Shown in pieces: positions 44,601 to 54,371 of a stretch of DNA of 64,000 bases (position 1 is its first letter; the number at the start of each line of letters is the position of its first letter). The position numbers were made by a program, and so were the translations under genes. The notes beneath the pieces were generated by a model. The model ran no database searches and was not told where the DNA came from. It saw only the letters and a program-made list of their open reading frames with translations. The stretch covers positions 18,805,375-18,869,374 of the forward strand of contig NC_052515.1 of assembly GCF_014356525.2 (NCBI RefSeq). Direction: 5' to 3'. This stretch comes from Nilaparvata lugens (Eukaryota > Arthropoda > Insecta > Hemiptera > Delphacidae).

Positions 44601-47600
44601 CAGTTATATCGGTCTTGAAAATAGCACCTATCAAATCTTCAGCTTTGAAGGAACTATTTTTGAAAAAGATATGATCAATGCACGATTCCGATTGATTTTG
44701 GACTCGAGTAGGTTTATTTATATAGGAGACGAAACCGTTTGAAGACAATATGTTGAAATAATCAATAGAAATAGCGGTAGTCTGTTTTAGATTGATATTG
44801 ATATCACCAATTAGAATTATATTTTTATGTGCGAGCAGTCTTTCTAAAGTACTTTCCAAAGCATTCAAAAAAAGATTTGCTGATAGAGAGGGTGATCTGT
44901 ATATTGCAATTAAATTGATCTCATTTTTAGTGATAGGATTTTTAATATTAAGTATCAATGAGTCTGATTCCATAATTTCAATGTTTAATTTGTTAAAAGA
45001 CAGTTCATTACTGATGAAAACACAGATACCATTCTTTCTATTTCTCTTACCTGGCTGATTTATTGACGAGTAACCATTCAAAACATAGTTGAAAGGCTCG
45101 TCTTCGCTCATCCACGTCTCAGACAATACTATAATATTAAATTTTAAGGAACAGTTTTCAATTGTGTAGGCGAATTCATCGAAATTCTTGTTTAGGCTTC
45201 GTATGTTCATGTGAAGAACACTCATTGAACTCCTCTCCACATCATTAACAAAATTAATTGGTAGGGGTGGAAGAATATTATCTAACTCAATTGTACTGTA
45301 GCATTCCTGTGCAACTTCATTGTCAAAATTATCAATTATTACCATGAAAGGTTATTAAAAAGATTAAAAAGGAAAGAGAAAAAATAGACAAGAGAAAGTA
45401 GAAAAGATATAAGCTACTAATTTCTTTGAAAAACTATGTGATAAAAGAAAAATTAACGTTAAATGAAAATTTGTTAGTTTTTAATTTTAAAAGTTACTTA
45501 AATTAGGTATAGAGAAGAAGTGGTATAGGCACATTCAAGCCATGCCTCAAACGAAATTTTATCAGGTAAACTTGATCATCTTTCTGTACGGCATTTCTAT
45601 ATTTTGTTTACCTCACAAAAGAAAGGATAATCTAGTTGACTGAGATAGTAGGCTACTATCGATGAACGAAAATAAAAATAAGAATAAAAATAAAAACAAA
45701 GTGCTTAATGTAAGAGAGAGATACCGCCGTGAGCGAGAGGAGAAACTGCATCACCTCTGCTCTATTGCAAACTGTTACTACGATAAGAACAGAAGTAGAT
45801 GAAGGAATCTTGCTGTATTTTTGAAAGAGAACTGTAACTAGAGAATTTGGTGATCAGGGTCGACAATGCTACCCGGACTAGGCACTCTAATGATAAGATT
45901 GCTTGGAAAGTTTTACCGAGGAACAAAATCATGAAAAGAACAAGAATCAAACATTGAATTGACAAGTAAGCCGTTGCAGCCTAGAGTGCAATTTATCAAT
46001 TTTTATATTTTATTTACTTATTTATATTCTTTTTTTACTAGTTAACACAGTCTCTCCGCTCACTCCAAGGCAATAATCCCCTCCAAAAATAACTAAGACC
46101 TATGAACATCTCATAAAAAATACATATGTACATTAATAAAGTGAAATAAAAATCGAATATAAAATAAAAGTCATCTCAGCGTTCTCACTTCATTCACATA
46201 ATTCACACATTTAGAATAAGCACAATTGAGAATTCTCCCCATTACATCCCCCTCCGTTATAAGGCACAATACGAAGATACAAATCACTTGTTACAGAAAA
46301 GCAAGGATGGATAGGGGAAAAGAAAAGAAATACGCTTTTTTCGTTCATTGCAATACATTTGAATCATTAAATAGAAATCGCATGATATTGAGATGTGGGA
46401 AAAAATAATATTCAAATTAAGTTAAAAATATAACTGGAGATAATTAAACGAAAGTAATGGGAAAAGAAACAAAAGCTTAAATATGTAAGTTGTAGAATTA
46501 AATAATAATTGTAATTAAATAATAATAATAATTAAATAATATTAATAATAACAATTGTAAGTTGTAGAATTAAAAAAATAATAATCAGCCAACCGAATCA
46601 ATCCTTGGGGAACAAGAGAACTATTTTGAAATAATCAATTTAGATAATACAGCTTTATAGCTATATAAATATCATCTATCATCTATAATATTCATCTATC
46701 GTTCATTTGATAATTGAATTTATAGTTATCACAATCAATTATTATTAGAATTATTCTTATTTGGGAAAAAAAATCTACATTATCAAATAAAAATAGGTAC
46801 CATCAGTCAGTTAAGTTGGATTCTTCTTTCGAAAAATTAAGGAGTCAAGTACAGGTGGCCATAAGAGCGTTTAGATCATTATCTGTATTTATAGTAAACA
46901 CCCTTCCCTTATCCACCTTTCGGACCTTTAGATTTCCAGCCCAGTCAACCCAAACATACTTGAACCCCAGGTCCTTCTGAATTTTTTTAGCTTGGGCTAG
47001 TAACCTTTTCCGCTCTAGAGTTAATGACAAATTAATATAAATTGGTTGATCGTCACCTTGATTGCCAAAGATTCGAGAGGACAGCTTCCTCAACTGTTTC
47101 TTGCCTGCGAGCACCTGGTGAACGACGTCGCGACGCACAAACTTGGCGACGATGGCGGGCGTCGGCTGCGCTGCACTCTTCTTTAGGCGGTGACATACGT
47201 CAATCGCCTCGGCTCCCACAGTCACGCCAACCGCCTTACATGTCGCTATCACCAAATCTGCCACATTCTCGTTATCAGCAACCGGCACACCTCGAATCTC
47301 CAGCGTATTCTTCCGGCCATACTGCTCGAGTGCATCCAACTTATTGGTCAAAAGTTCGACATTCTTTTTCAGTTCTATATTATCCATTTTTAAAGATGAG
47401 ATAATCACCTCCTGAGCCTTAATGATTTCACTCTGTGTTGTAAGAATAACGGCGTTCGAACTGAGCTGCTGCTTACACGCATCAAGCGATTCCTCCAGCT
47501 TGGCTTGACCACTAAGAATCTCGTTTTTTAAGTCCAATAACAATTTTTTAAGAGCGTCATTTGTTATTGTTGACGTGTCAGTGTTATTTGAAGCTTGAGA

Positions 47601-49982
47601 ATCCGAACCAGTAGCCGTTTTCCCTGGTGTAGTTTTCACTGGCGTATCTGAGCTGCTATTACGCTGTATTCTCAGTTTCGATAAACAGTTTTTACACGAC
47701 CAGTTTTTTGATATAAGTTCAAGTTCAGGCTCACTTAAGATCTTTCCACCATTGACACATTTCCCATGGAAAATTAAGCCGCACTGCAAGCACAACACTC
47801 CGTCCTTAGCCGAACGATTTACGGACAAATTGCAACTCGCACAATCACTCATTTTAGAGGTAAATTCGGGAGAATAAAAAAGTTCGGAAACGGAAGAAGA
47901 AGAAAAACAAGTGAAAAACTGTACAGAACTAACCAAATTAATAAAAGAGAGGCACGACTGTAGAATAAAGTTACTGCATAGCAAAGATAAGAAGGTTACG
48001 ATAACGGAGCATCGGTTCAAAACGACCTTCTGCAACGAGAGCTACAGCGATACTTTTGATGTTCATGACATATTCAAATATTCAATAAAGTTTCATCATC
48101 CACTTACTTTCAGATTTGAATATTCATGCAATTTCAGATTATAATTCAATATGTTTTCTAGAAGCATCACATGGAGAGGATTGTCATTATATTCTTGATT
48201 TGGATGACTCTACAGTTGAATCTGAGGATGATTTGATAATGTCTGAGAAAATGACTCGAATGTGGGGCGAATTCGTTTCAAACAGGTACAGATAATATTA
48301 ATTCCTTTTTTATTATTCTACCTCTTTTTCTTTTTCTTCTTCTTCTTTTTATTTTTCTTCTTATTTACATTCTTCTTCTTCTTCTTCTTTCTCTCCTTCT
48401 TCTTCCTCTTCTTTCTGTTTTTCTATTTCCATTTCTTCTTCTTTTTCTCTTCCTATTTCTATTTCTTATTCTTATTCTTTCTCATTCCCCATTCCTATTT
48501 CTTCTTCTTCTTTTTCTTCTTCTTCTTCTCTTCTTCTTCTTCCTCTTCTTCTTCTTCTTCTTTTTGGTGCGGAGCAACTTCGGCGAAACCCCAACATTCC
48601 TATCTGTCTTCCGCCGTCCTGCAGCAGAGTTCAGACAGTCCAAGGTCACAGACCAACTCTATCCTTCCCGAAGCGGGGAAGCGCTGCGACCTCTCAAGCT
48701 TGACTTCATTCCCCGCTTCTGTAAACACCTGAACGTTGCGAACTCCTTTTGGGGCCTATGTGACCTCCTAACCCTAGAGTGGAGTAGCCCGCTGGCGTGA
48801 CTCCTGTGTGGGAGCCCCGCACGCTTGACGACGGCGCTATTCTGCTAATTCCTCCCCTTGTTCTATATCCTTTCCCCTCACACCTAGAGCAAGAACTAAG
48901 ATCGGCTAGCTTAGCTGAAATCCGGCAAGTCAATAGAAAACCCAAGAGGATTCAAAACTGACGCTAAGAACTGGATTATTTCAACTGGAAGACATCATAT
49001 AGGAAACATAATCTTCAACAATATGTGAGCTCACTCACCCAACCAGTTTGCACCCCAACGCAGAATCTATTATTACTACTAATACCCACTCTAGTACATG
49101 GGTTTCCCATAGTTGAGTATGTTAATTTCCAATAGAATTAAATTCCATATCCTTTTATAGACTTATTGTATTGTATTTCAGATATTTTGTACTTTTTATG
49201 TTTCAATTATTGCTTGTTTGTATTTTTTTAAAGCAAATGAATTTATTTATTATTCATTTATTTAATAAGAGCTAACTTGGAGTATCATATTATACAGTAG
49301 AGATACCATACAATTACCCACTATAGTGAGGTCCACGTTATAATGGCAGTGGATAAAGATAGAAGAATAGCGATGCCGATTCTCTGCATTAATTATATTT
49401 CTACACTGTCAAAAACATAATTGGCATCGTTGGACCTGGAAAAGGATAGTACCACCGGCTATGTCGCATGATGGACAAGGATAGCAAACCAAAGATGATC
49501 AAATACTGTCATTATAACTTGGACCTCACTATACAATACTTTATGTATACATACTATACATGAGAAATACAAATTATTGCATAGGGAATCCATACAATGA
49601 GTAACAATACAAAAATCAACCCCAGATATGAATGTACTGTATGTATTGGAATTAATAGTATTGTGAAGTGGTTGAATATTCAAATGAGCATATCCAAATT
49701 CTTTCAAGGTTGGGCGGTAAAGCGAACTCAACTCTATTTAATAGAAATAATTTTCATTCATTTTTCAGTATACACAAACTTGAAGAACATATATTCCTGG
49801 CAGATATGCGTGAGAAATTGCCTAGACTTTCATACATTGAAATAGAATCACCGAGCCGCATGTATGTTACAAGCACTGAAAATATGTCAAACATGCTATA
49901 TTGGCGAGAATATTTACTACGAGAAATAGCAACCATTGGAAAAAAAGGTACAAGAATAATAGTTCTACTCTCTTCTCTATAA
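35638..49982 (+). CDS. Carboxylesterase, C-terminal half (four exons)
   Basis: Exons 35638-35813, 36520-36673, 48162-48285 and 49769-49982 (stop TAA). Acceptors TTTTTCAG, TTTTACAG, TTTTCTAG, TTTTTCAG; donors GTTAGT, GTGAGC, GTACAG. Phases agree at every join (0, 1, 2). The product contains 'MIGDRLFGSGIAESALMYAE', 'VYMYRFGYIGSRSLIKHF', 'ASHGEDCHYILDL' with the presumed catalytic His, 'MSEKMTRMWGEFVSN' and 'LYWREYLLREI', the order seen in the C-terminal half of type-B carboxylesterases (serine hydrolases of esters, often secreted). Exons for the N-terminus, GESAGG serine and acidic residue were not found upstream, so the gene is incomplete in this window, or broken. The first exon could begin upstream at about 35574, where the frame stays open. 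Intron 3 is 11.5 kb and holds a full-length LINE. Confidence 0.8.
35971..36343. mobile_element. TIR MITE in esterase intron (TATAGTGAGGTCCACG family)
   Basis: TATAGTGAGGTCCACGTTAT at the left and its complement ending at 36343; TIRs of about 29 bp with one mismatch. It fills over half of the 706-bp intron between the first two esterase exons. A 212-bp relative is at 49322. The TA-rich ends suggest a Tc1/mariner-derived element. No coding frame. Confidence 0.85.
36830..39140. other. Esterase intron 3, left part: no gene seen
   Basis: AT-rich intronic DNA. The first ~250 bp has a diverged copy at 56165-56540. The frame at 37846-38043 is not recognisable and lacks splice context. Confidence 0.6.
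39143..39211. repeat. (ATT)n microsatellite
   Basis: TTA/ATT triplets with a few ATATT interruptions. Confidence 0.9.
39277..39470. mobile_element. Degenerate MITE with hairpin core and 33-bp duplication
   Basis: Starts CCTGGTTACACAAAAGCAGG. The core 'ACCAATCAGAGAAGG...GCTCTGATTGGT' is self-complementary. At the right, 'TTAATCACAATTAATCTGAA' occurs twice in tandem (about 39395 and 39430). I recall a common planthopper MITE beginning CCTGGTTGCACAAAAGC; the right terminus is lost here. Confidence 0.5.
40075..40840 (-). pseudogene. LINE ORF1 remnant: PHD finger, coiled coil, FP-like domain
   Basis: Reading the minus strand: 'CCCDCNKNFHGKCFSLSAED' at about 40790-40730 (PHD-type finger ligands), then frame 40563-40354 with a heptad-rich helix ('EEQKGEISKLVETVDELRSE') ending in 'LRVEDCEQYSRCNTV', then frame 40344-40075 'IDKCHRLRFK..PGIIVKMVRR', which matches 'IDVCHRLKK..PAIVAKFVRR' in the intact ORF1 at 46845. 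So it is a decayed ORF1 of the same general type, with frameshifts between each block. Lies in esterase intron 3. Confidence 0.75.
40939..41768 (-). pseudogene. LINE RNase H domain and terminal Cys motif
   Basis: 41768-41307 encodes an RNase H domain: 'FLAEIWGIMACANI' (Glu), 'LILSDCQAALKDLD' (Asp) and 'GWVPGHVGMGGNERADELAK' (final His/Asp region). 41181-40939 continues with 'CRLCNQSEETAKHIILDC', the CCHC motif that follows RNase H in Jockey/I/R1-group LINEs. A frameshift separates the two. This is a different LINE group from the PHD-type elements around it, which lack RNase H. Confidence 0.85.
41772..42004. other. No feature seen
   Basis: Non-coding intron DNA between the RNase H fragment and the full-length LINE's 3' target duplication. 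Confidence 0.6.
42005..42015. repeat. 11-bp LINE target-site duplication, 3' side
   Basis: GACATATTCAA, identical to 48067-48077. Together they bracket the full-length LINE. Confidence 0.9.
42381..45345 (-). CDS. LINE ORF2: endonuclease and reverse transcriptase, one frameshift
   Basis: 45345-44386 (319 residues) is the APE-like endonuclease: 'LHMNIRSLNKNFDEF', 'IIVLSETW' (Glu), 'LIAIYRSPS', 'ILIGDINI' (Asp) and 'DITDHYST' (Asp-His), so all motifs are present. 44426-42381 (681 residues) is the RT: 'VIPLHKSGDVDDPNNYRPIS', 'AIFIDLKKAFDTV' (motif A, near residue 315), 'GLPQGTVLSPILFILYINDL' and 'ISFADDTTLVF' (motif C, near 400). No RNase H. The frames overlap around 44386-44426 and a single-base slip in 'GCAAAATAAG' explains the break; in the endonuclease frame it yields a stop after 'HIENAK'. 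The C-terminal tail is full length. Confidence 0.9.
45346..46844 (-). other. LINE inter-ORF spacer, 1.5 kb
   Basis: AT-rich DNA between ORF1 and ORF2 of the full-length LINE with no coding frame of note. It is much longer than the short or overlapping junctions usual in LINEs. It could hold an internal promoter or ribosome entry site, or be a later insertion, but no terminal repeats or target duplication mark one. Confidence 0.6.
46845..47852 (-). CDS. LINE ORF1: PHD finger, coiled coil, FP-like domain
   Basis: 335 residues from the ATG at 47852 (the frame stays open upstream to 48035, but the internal start puts the finger at the N-terminus). PHD-type finger: 'CASCNLSV', 'CLQCGLIFHGKC', 'WSCKNC'. 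Then a Thr/Ser-rich linker, a long predicted coiled coil ('IELKKNVELLTNKLDALEQY'), and 'GRKNTLEIRGVP..CHRLKK..IVAKFVRRDV', the pattern of LINE ORF1 domains related to the baculovirus FP family. Probable RNA-binding chaperone. Uninterrupted, consistent with a young element. Confidence 0.85.
   Translation of the reverse strand: MSDCASCNLSVNRSAKDGVLCLQCGLIFHGKCVNGGKILSEPELELISKNWSCKNCLSKLRIQRNSSSDTPVKTTPGKTATGSDSQASNNTDTSTITNDALKKLLLDLKNEILSGQAKLEESLDACKQQLSSNAVILTTQSEIIKAQEVIISSLKMDNIELKKNVELLTNKLDALEQYGRKNTLEIRGVPVADNENVADLVIATCKAVGVTVGAEAIDVCHRLKKSAAQPTPAIVAKFVRRDVVHQVLAGKKQLRKLSSRIFGNQGDDQPIYINLSLTLERKRLLAQAKKIQKDLGFKYVWVDWAGNLKVRKVDKGRVFTINTDNDLNALMATCT
47853..48066 (-). promoter_or_regulatory. 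LINE 5' UTR / putative internal promoter
   Basis: 214 bp between the element's 5' boundary, defined by the target duplication, and the ORF1 start. LINEs of this kind carry an internal pol II promoter here; no specific motif was identified. The long upstream frame extension (to 48035) lies in it. Confidence 0.5.
48067..48077. repeat. 11-bp LINE target-site duplication, 5' side
   Basis: GACATATTCAA, identical to 42005-42015. Confidence 0.9.
48305..48563. repeat. Polypyrimidine (TTC)n-rich tract
   Basis: About 260 bases of almost pure T/C on the plus strand, mostly TTC and TTTC units, starting 20 bases after the esterase donor at 48286. The Phe-rich frame through it is an artefact. Confidence 0.95.
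48566..49270. repeat. GC-richer unclassified block with ATTT tail
   Basis: Begins abruptly at the pyrimidine tract with 'GGTGCGGAGCAACTTCGG', stays GC-rich to about 48950, then turns AT-rich and ends in TTTATTTATTTAATAAG near 49268. This resembles the 3' part of a retroelement with a simple tail, but no recognisable coding sequence was found. The frame at 48564-48800 ('FGETPTFLSVFRRPAAEF') matches nothing I know. Confidence 0.4.
49322..49533. mobile_element. 212-bp TIR MITE (TATAGTGAGGTCCACG family)
   Basis: TATAGTGAGGTCCACGTTAT at the left and the complement of a diverged copy ending at 49533. It lies in the last esterase intron, a second copy of the family at 35971. Confidence 0.85.
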
Positions 49983-50146
49983 AAGTAGATCATGCTCTCT
50001 ATGTAGTCCAGTCTAGTCCAGTCCAGTAGCTATATTGGCGAGAATATTTACTACGAGAAATAGCAACAATTGGAAAAAAGGTACAAGAATAATTGCTACT
50101 CTCTTCTCTATAAAAGTAGATCATGTTCTCTATGTAGTCCAGTCAA
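49895..50146. repeat. Tandem 134-bp duplication of the esterase gene's 3' end
   Basis: Unit 1 (49895-50028) covers the last ~29 codons, stop and 3' flank; unit 2 (50029-50146) repeats them with few changes. Both end in 'TATGTAGTCCAGTC', and the unit 1 copy has further CCAGT iterations. The foldback element begins at the same 'TAGTCCAGTCAA', so the duplication abuts an insertion edge. Confidence 0.9.
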
Positions 50147-51783
50147 GGAAGGGTTATAGAGAGAAAAGTTTGGAGGACAATTTTTGACCCCATAGTTCTG
50201 TTTAGGTTAGAAAGGAGGTAAACATATCATAAGTTCATAAGTCCCCACCCCTACACCTTTTGCAAAGGGGGTTGAGGTGGTTCAAAGGTACTATTTTTTG
50301 GTTTCTCGCATATAACACGGAAACTATGACTCTTATGAACATAGCTGTTATATGAAAAAATGAAGCTTACATAATTTCCTACAATATGTATCTGAGAACA
50401 TTTCTTAATCTTCTCTAGTTTTCGAGATATTCGCACTTGAAGGTGTGATATTTTTGAAAAAAAAACACTTTTGCCTCCATTTTTTTTATTTTTGCTCTTA
50501 TGATTTCTTGAAAATTGATGGGAAGAATCCATGCTGATCATCAGCTTACAGAGCATTAGATTCTCTTCAATTTGATGTATAATTTCACACTTTTACGCAT
50601 TTCCCTACAACTGTGGCAGCAGCTTTAGTGTTGAGTGTGAAAACTCCAGTTTTGCAACAATAGACCAATTGACAAAAGAATTCGAAGGGAATGTTTTGAG
50701 CACAATTTTTGACTTTGCAGCTTTGTTAAGACTAGTTAGGAGGAGAACATAAATCAGGAGTCCCAATTCAAAATATAACAATGAAAGGAAAACTTGGAAT
50801 AGTGAAATAATACATCATTTCAAAGAGAATTCAATGCTCTACAAACCTACGATAAGCAACAGTTTTTGTGATGCATTGTTGGAGAGTTATAAGCCCTGAA
50901 AGAGCAAAACATTGGATAAAAACGTGTTATTTTAAGAATTACACACCTTCAAGAGCGAATATCTCGGAGACTATTGTGAATATCACGAAATTCCACAAGA
51001 CAAAAAGTGTAGAGAATTCATCAAGCTTTATTTTAGAATAGTTAGTTTTGTCGGTTAAACGCATTGTTTTCAAGATATGCGCGTGGAAGCAAAAAGCTGA
51101 AAAATGCATTTTTAAACCACCCTCACCTCATTTAGCACATGAGTTAGGAATTGGGACCTCTGATTTATGTTTTCTTAACTAGTCTCAACAAAGCTGCAAA
51201 GTCAAAAACTGTGTTCAAAACATTCCCTTCAAATTCCTTTGTCAATTGGTCTTTTGTTGCAAAACTGGAGTTTTCACACTTAACACTAAAGCTGCTGCAA
51301 CAGTTGTAGGAAAATGCGTAAAAGTGTGAAATTATACATCAAATTAAAGAGAATTCAATTCTCTATGACCTGACAATCGGCATGGATTTCCCATCGATTT
51401 TCAAAAAGTTATAAGAGCCAAAATAGAAAAAAATGGAGGCAAAAGTGTTTTTTTTTCAAAAATCTCACACGTTTAAGAGCATATATCTCGGAAACTAGAG
51501 AAGATATGGAAAAAATGTTAGATGGATGTTACAGGAAATTCTGTGAGCTTCAATTTTTCATATAACAGTGATGTCCATAAGAGTCATAAATTCCGTGTTA
51601 TATGCGAGAAACCAAAAAATAGTACCTTTGAACCACCTCCACCCCCTTTGCAGAAGGTGTAGGGGTGGGGACTTATGATATGTTTACCTCCTTTCCAACC
51701 TAAACAATACTTCGGGGTCAAAAATTGTCTTCCAAACTTTTCCCTCCATACCCTATTTTGAGCATTCATTGCCTGGACTAATG
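50135..51783. mobile_element. 1.65-kb foldback element with ~600-bp arms
   Basis: TAGTCCAGTCAA at the left is matched by TAGTCCAGGCAA on the complement at 51772-51783. The arms (about 50160-50770 and 51165-51765) are inverted copies: 'CCCCACCCCTACACC', 'GGTTTCTCGCATATAACACG', 'CTCTAGTTTTCGAGATAT' and 'GTTTTGCAACAATAGACCAA' recur. The ~400-bp centre contains weaker related inverted material. A third copy, split by a LINE, lies at 58158-60330. No coding frame. Confidence 0.85.
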
Positions 51784-51810
51784 TCAAAATATTAAGAATT
51801 GATTATTTCT

Positions 51811-51925
51811 ACTTTCCTTGTCCTATTACCATAGGTGAGGAAAGTATTGCTTTTCAAAAAAAGTTGAGGCCAATTTCTAAATTTCCATACATTTCAAGGA
51901 CTCCTGAGTCCAAAAAAGTGTTTTA
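51811..51925. mobile_element. ACTTTCCTTGCC-family fragment, inverted
   Basis: Begins TACTTTCCTTGTCCTATTAC and matches the complement of 4270-4394, stopping after 'CCAAAAAAGTG'. Only this terminal ~115 bp is present. Confidence 0.75.
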
Positions 51926-53096
51926 AAACGATCACACGCCCGAAAACGGCATAAACATGAGCCAAAACTAGGGATATAGGTTATGTTAGAGGTTAGGTCT
52001 ATAGATCCCATCCACGCAATGACTCCAGAAAGAATCATGAACATTTTATTGTGTGGACATAGAGCAGATTTCTTCTCCATTTAATACTTATTTTATTTTA
52101 AATCCTGAAATGATAATCGATCTATTTATATTTTTCTAATAAAAATGAGCTAATAGTTAATTTTTTACAAATTTTTCAAAAGTGTGATCATCCCATACTC
52201 AGAAGGCCATGACACTTCAGATGGAATCCGTTTGAAAGTGTGGTATATGCTGCTATCTGTGTGTTCCAAAGGAACACTTTTAAGGAGACATTATAAGTTA
52301 GTCTTGTGATGCATACTGATTCCATTTGGATTCACATATTGAATGAAATGCACTGAAAGCTGAGATGATTCCATTTGGAGTCACTATGCATTGTAGGGTC
52401 CTGTCACTACAATAAGTTGGAGAGTCTCTCTTCGAATACATTATTCCATATAATTGCTTATGATGAATCAAAGTAATTTCGACAGCAATTTTTGTTTTCC
52501 TTTCAGATGAATCCAGTAGCAGTGCATTGAAACTTAGTTATTTTCCATTAATAGTGATATCATTTTTTGTTGGGCTTTTGGTTTGGAAGTATTTCTTGCA
52601 AGTAGTTCATAAATACCTATTAGTTATTATTGTGAAGATTCATCATGTACTATGGAGAAAACATCATAGTTGACTGACACTTCCACTTCATATTTTAAGG
52701 CTGTGCAATAACTCACTGAAAGTTATTTTTGGTCATTTTTAGTAAATTGAATAACTTTCTCAAAAATTGATATTTTCAGAATTTTTTTTTAAGATCAACA
52801 ATAAAATAAAGAATCCTCCATCTTCCAAATCTCAAGGATTCATCTCTTACTGAACTTGAAATGCTCTGTTCAAAAAATTTAAATTTTAGGCACTCATATC
52901 TCAAAAAGTAATGATTGGAAAAAAATGTTCTCCTGTATGAGAAAGATTTTTCATTTTGATACCTTGATGATATACAAATCGAGAAATTTTGAATAATATC
53001 ACCAGTAGAAAGTTCATTTTTAGCCTTTGCACATGTTGTTGCATGATGAACCGAAAGATTTAGAACTTATAGAACACTGGATTATTTATGTATTGG
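51926..53096. other. No gene seen
   Basis: AT-rich DNA. 'GATTCCATTTGGA' words recur at about 52317-52380, but no larger repeat or coding frame was resolved. Confidence 0.55.
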
Positions 53097-54371
53097 AGGT
53101 CCGCCGCAAAGTAGACCCACGTTAATCCATGAAAAGCGACCCACGCCGTGGGATGTTTTGTAAACCATTGCTATAGAATTATCCATAATCAATCAGCTGA
53201 GAAGTGGATTATTCATTGAATGTATTACACAGATGTCTAGAGAAGCCTAGCAATGGTTTTTTCCCACAGATACCTTTAAAAGTGACCATTCCTGCACTGA
53301 TTACAGAACGCAAAGAAAAGAATCACTTTTCCGCACTAGTGCGCAGAGTGATTACTTTGCATACTCCAGATTTGCAACATGGCAACACAAAATACTTAGA
53401 GGGTTATATGAAGGATTAGTGCACGAAAACAAAAATTAAGTTTGTAACAATGACTGTGGTTAAATTTAGATAAGAATAATTTCAAAGGCTACCCTACATT
53501 TATGATAAAATCCCAATCTAGAAATACAAGAATAATGATCATCTAAATCATAATTAGATAATCATCATTTAATAATAAATAATAGTTATATTTATTGATA
53601 ATTATTATTTCAACTGCAAGCAATGGAAAAAGTAGCAAATATACATTATGAAATTCGAATCTTAAGGTTAAATGATTACTGTTTGATATCCATATAAATA
53701 AAAATAATAAAAAACATAAGAATACTACAATGAATATTCTCTGTTGTCTATGTTTTTCAGTTTACTTTGAGCATTTTTCTCGGTAATTTGAGCAAAAGTC
53801 TGAATCTCTGAATCCTGTTCCAGTACTTTTTAGCTGGATGAAACAAACTTAGGTACGATTCTTCCCGCTAGGTCATGCGCTTGTCAGTTCAGCCATCTTG
53901 AAGCCATCCCAATCAGCTGTTGGTGTGTATTTTGAATGCAAATTTCTTGTTCCATCTGTATTTTTTCTGATTCTTGAATGAATAAAAATGAGAACTTTGG
54001 CTGAGAATTTTCAACTTCAATTGGATTATCAATTTTTAAATGAATTAAGGTTGTTATTAATAATAGCATCACACACACACACACACACACACACAAACAT
54101 TTGATGGATTTCAACCATCATTTTACCGGTAATTACCCACTTTTCATATTCAATGGTAACTGTAGGAAAAATTTAATGTGAAATATGTGCGCAAAGTTCT
54201 GCTGCACTCAAGAAACCATTCCACCCTCGCCTATGGCTCATGCGTAAATGTTTCTTTCGGTGCAGCAAACTGTCACTTTGCGCACTAGTTGCACAAATAA
54301 CTAATTAAAAAACATCCCACAGCGTGGATTGCTTTTCGTGGATTAGCGTGGGTCTACTTTGCGGCGGGCCT
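53097..54371. mobile_element. 1.27-kb TIR element (AGGYCCGCCGC ends)
   Basis: AGGTCCGCCGCAAAGTAGAC at the left and its complement ending at 54371, with TIRs of about 60 bp through 'CCCACG.TAATCCA' and 'GTGGGATGTTT'. Subterminal 'GCACTAGTGCGCAGAGTG' is mirrored near 54270-54290 as 'CACTTTGCGCACTAGT'. The frame at 53204-53419 is unrecognised and no transposase was found, so non-autonomous. No target duplication resolved. Superfamily unknown. Confidence 0.8.
54068..54094. repeat. (CA)n microsatellite
   Basis: About 13 CA units inside the TIR element. Confidence 0.9.

Larger units (their letters stand above)
42016..48066 (-). mobile_element. Full-length CR1/L2-group LINE (6051 bp)
   Basis: Minus-strand element with a ~214-bp 5' UTR, ORF1 (47852-46845), a 1.5-kb spacer, ORF2 (45345-42381, one frameshift), a ~365-bp 3' UTR and a tail of about three TTGAA units at 42016-42033. 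An 11-bp duplication GACATATTCAA flanks it. It lies in esterase intron 3, antisense to the gene, ending 84 bp before the exon at 48162. Full length and near-intact coding suggest a recent insertion. Confidence 0.9.

Noticed and set aside
48262..48732. 156-residue Phe-rich frame
   Set aside because: Read through the (TTC)n polypyrimidine tract; begins at an esterase splice donor and has no protein-like features.
52317..52400. Repeated GATTCCATTTGGA words as a regulatory array
   Set aside because: Only two or three loose occurrences with no spacing pattern.
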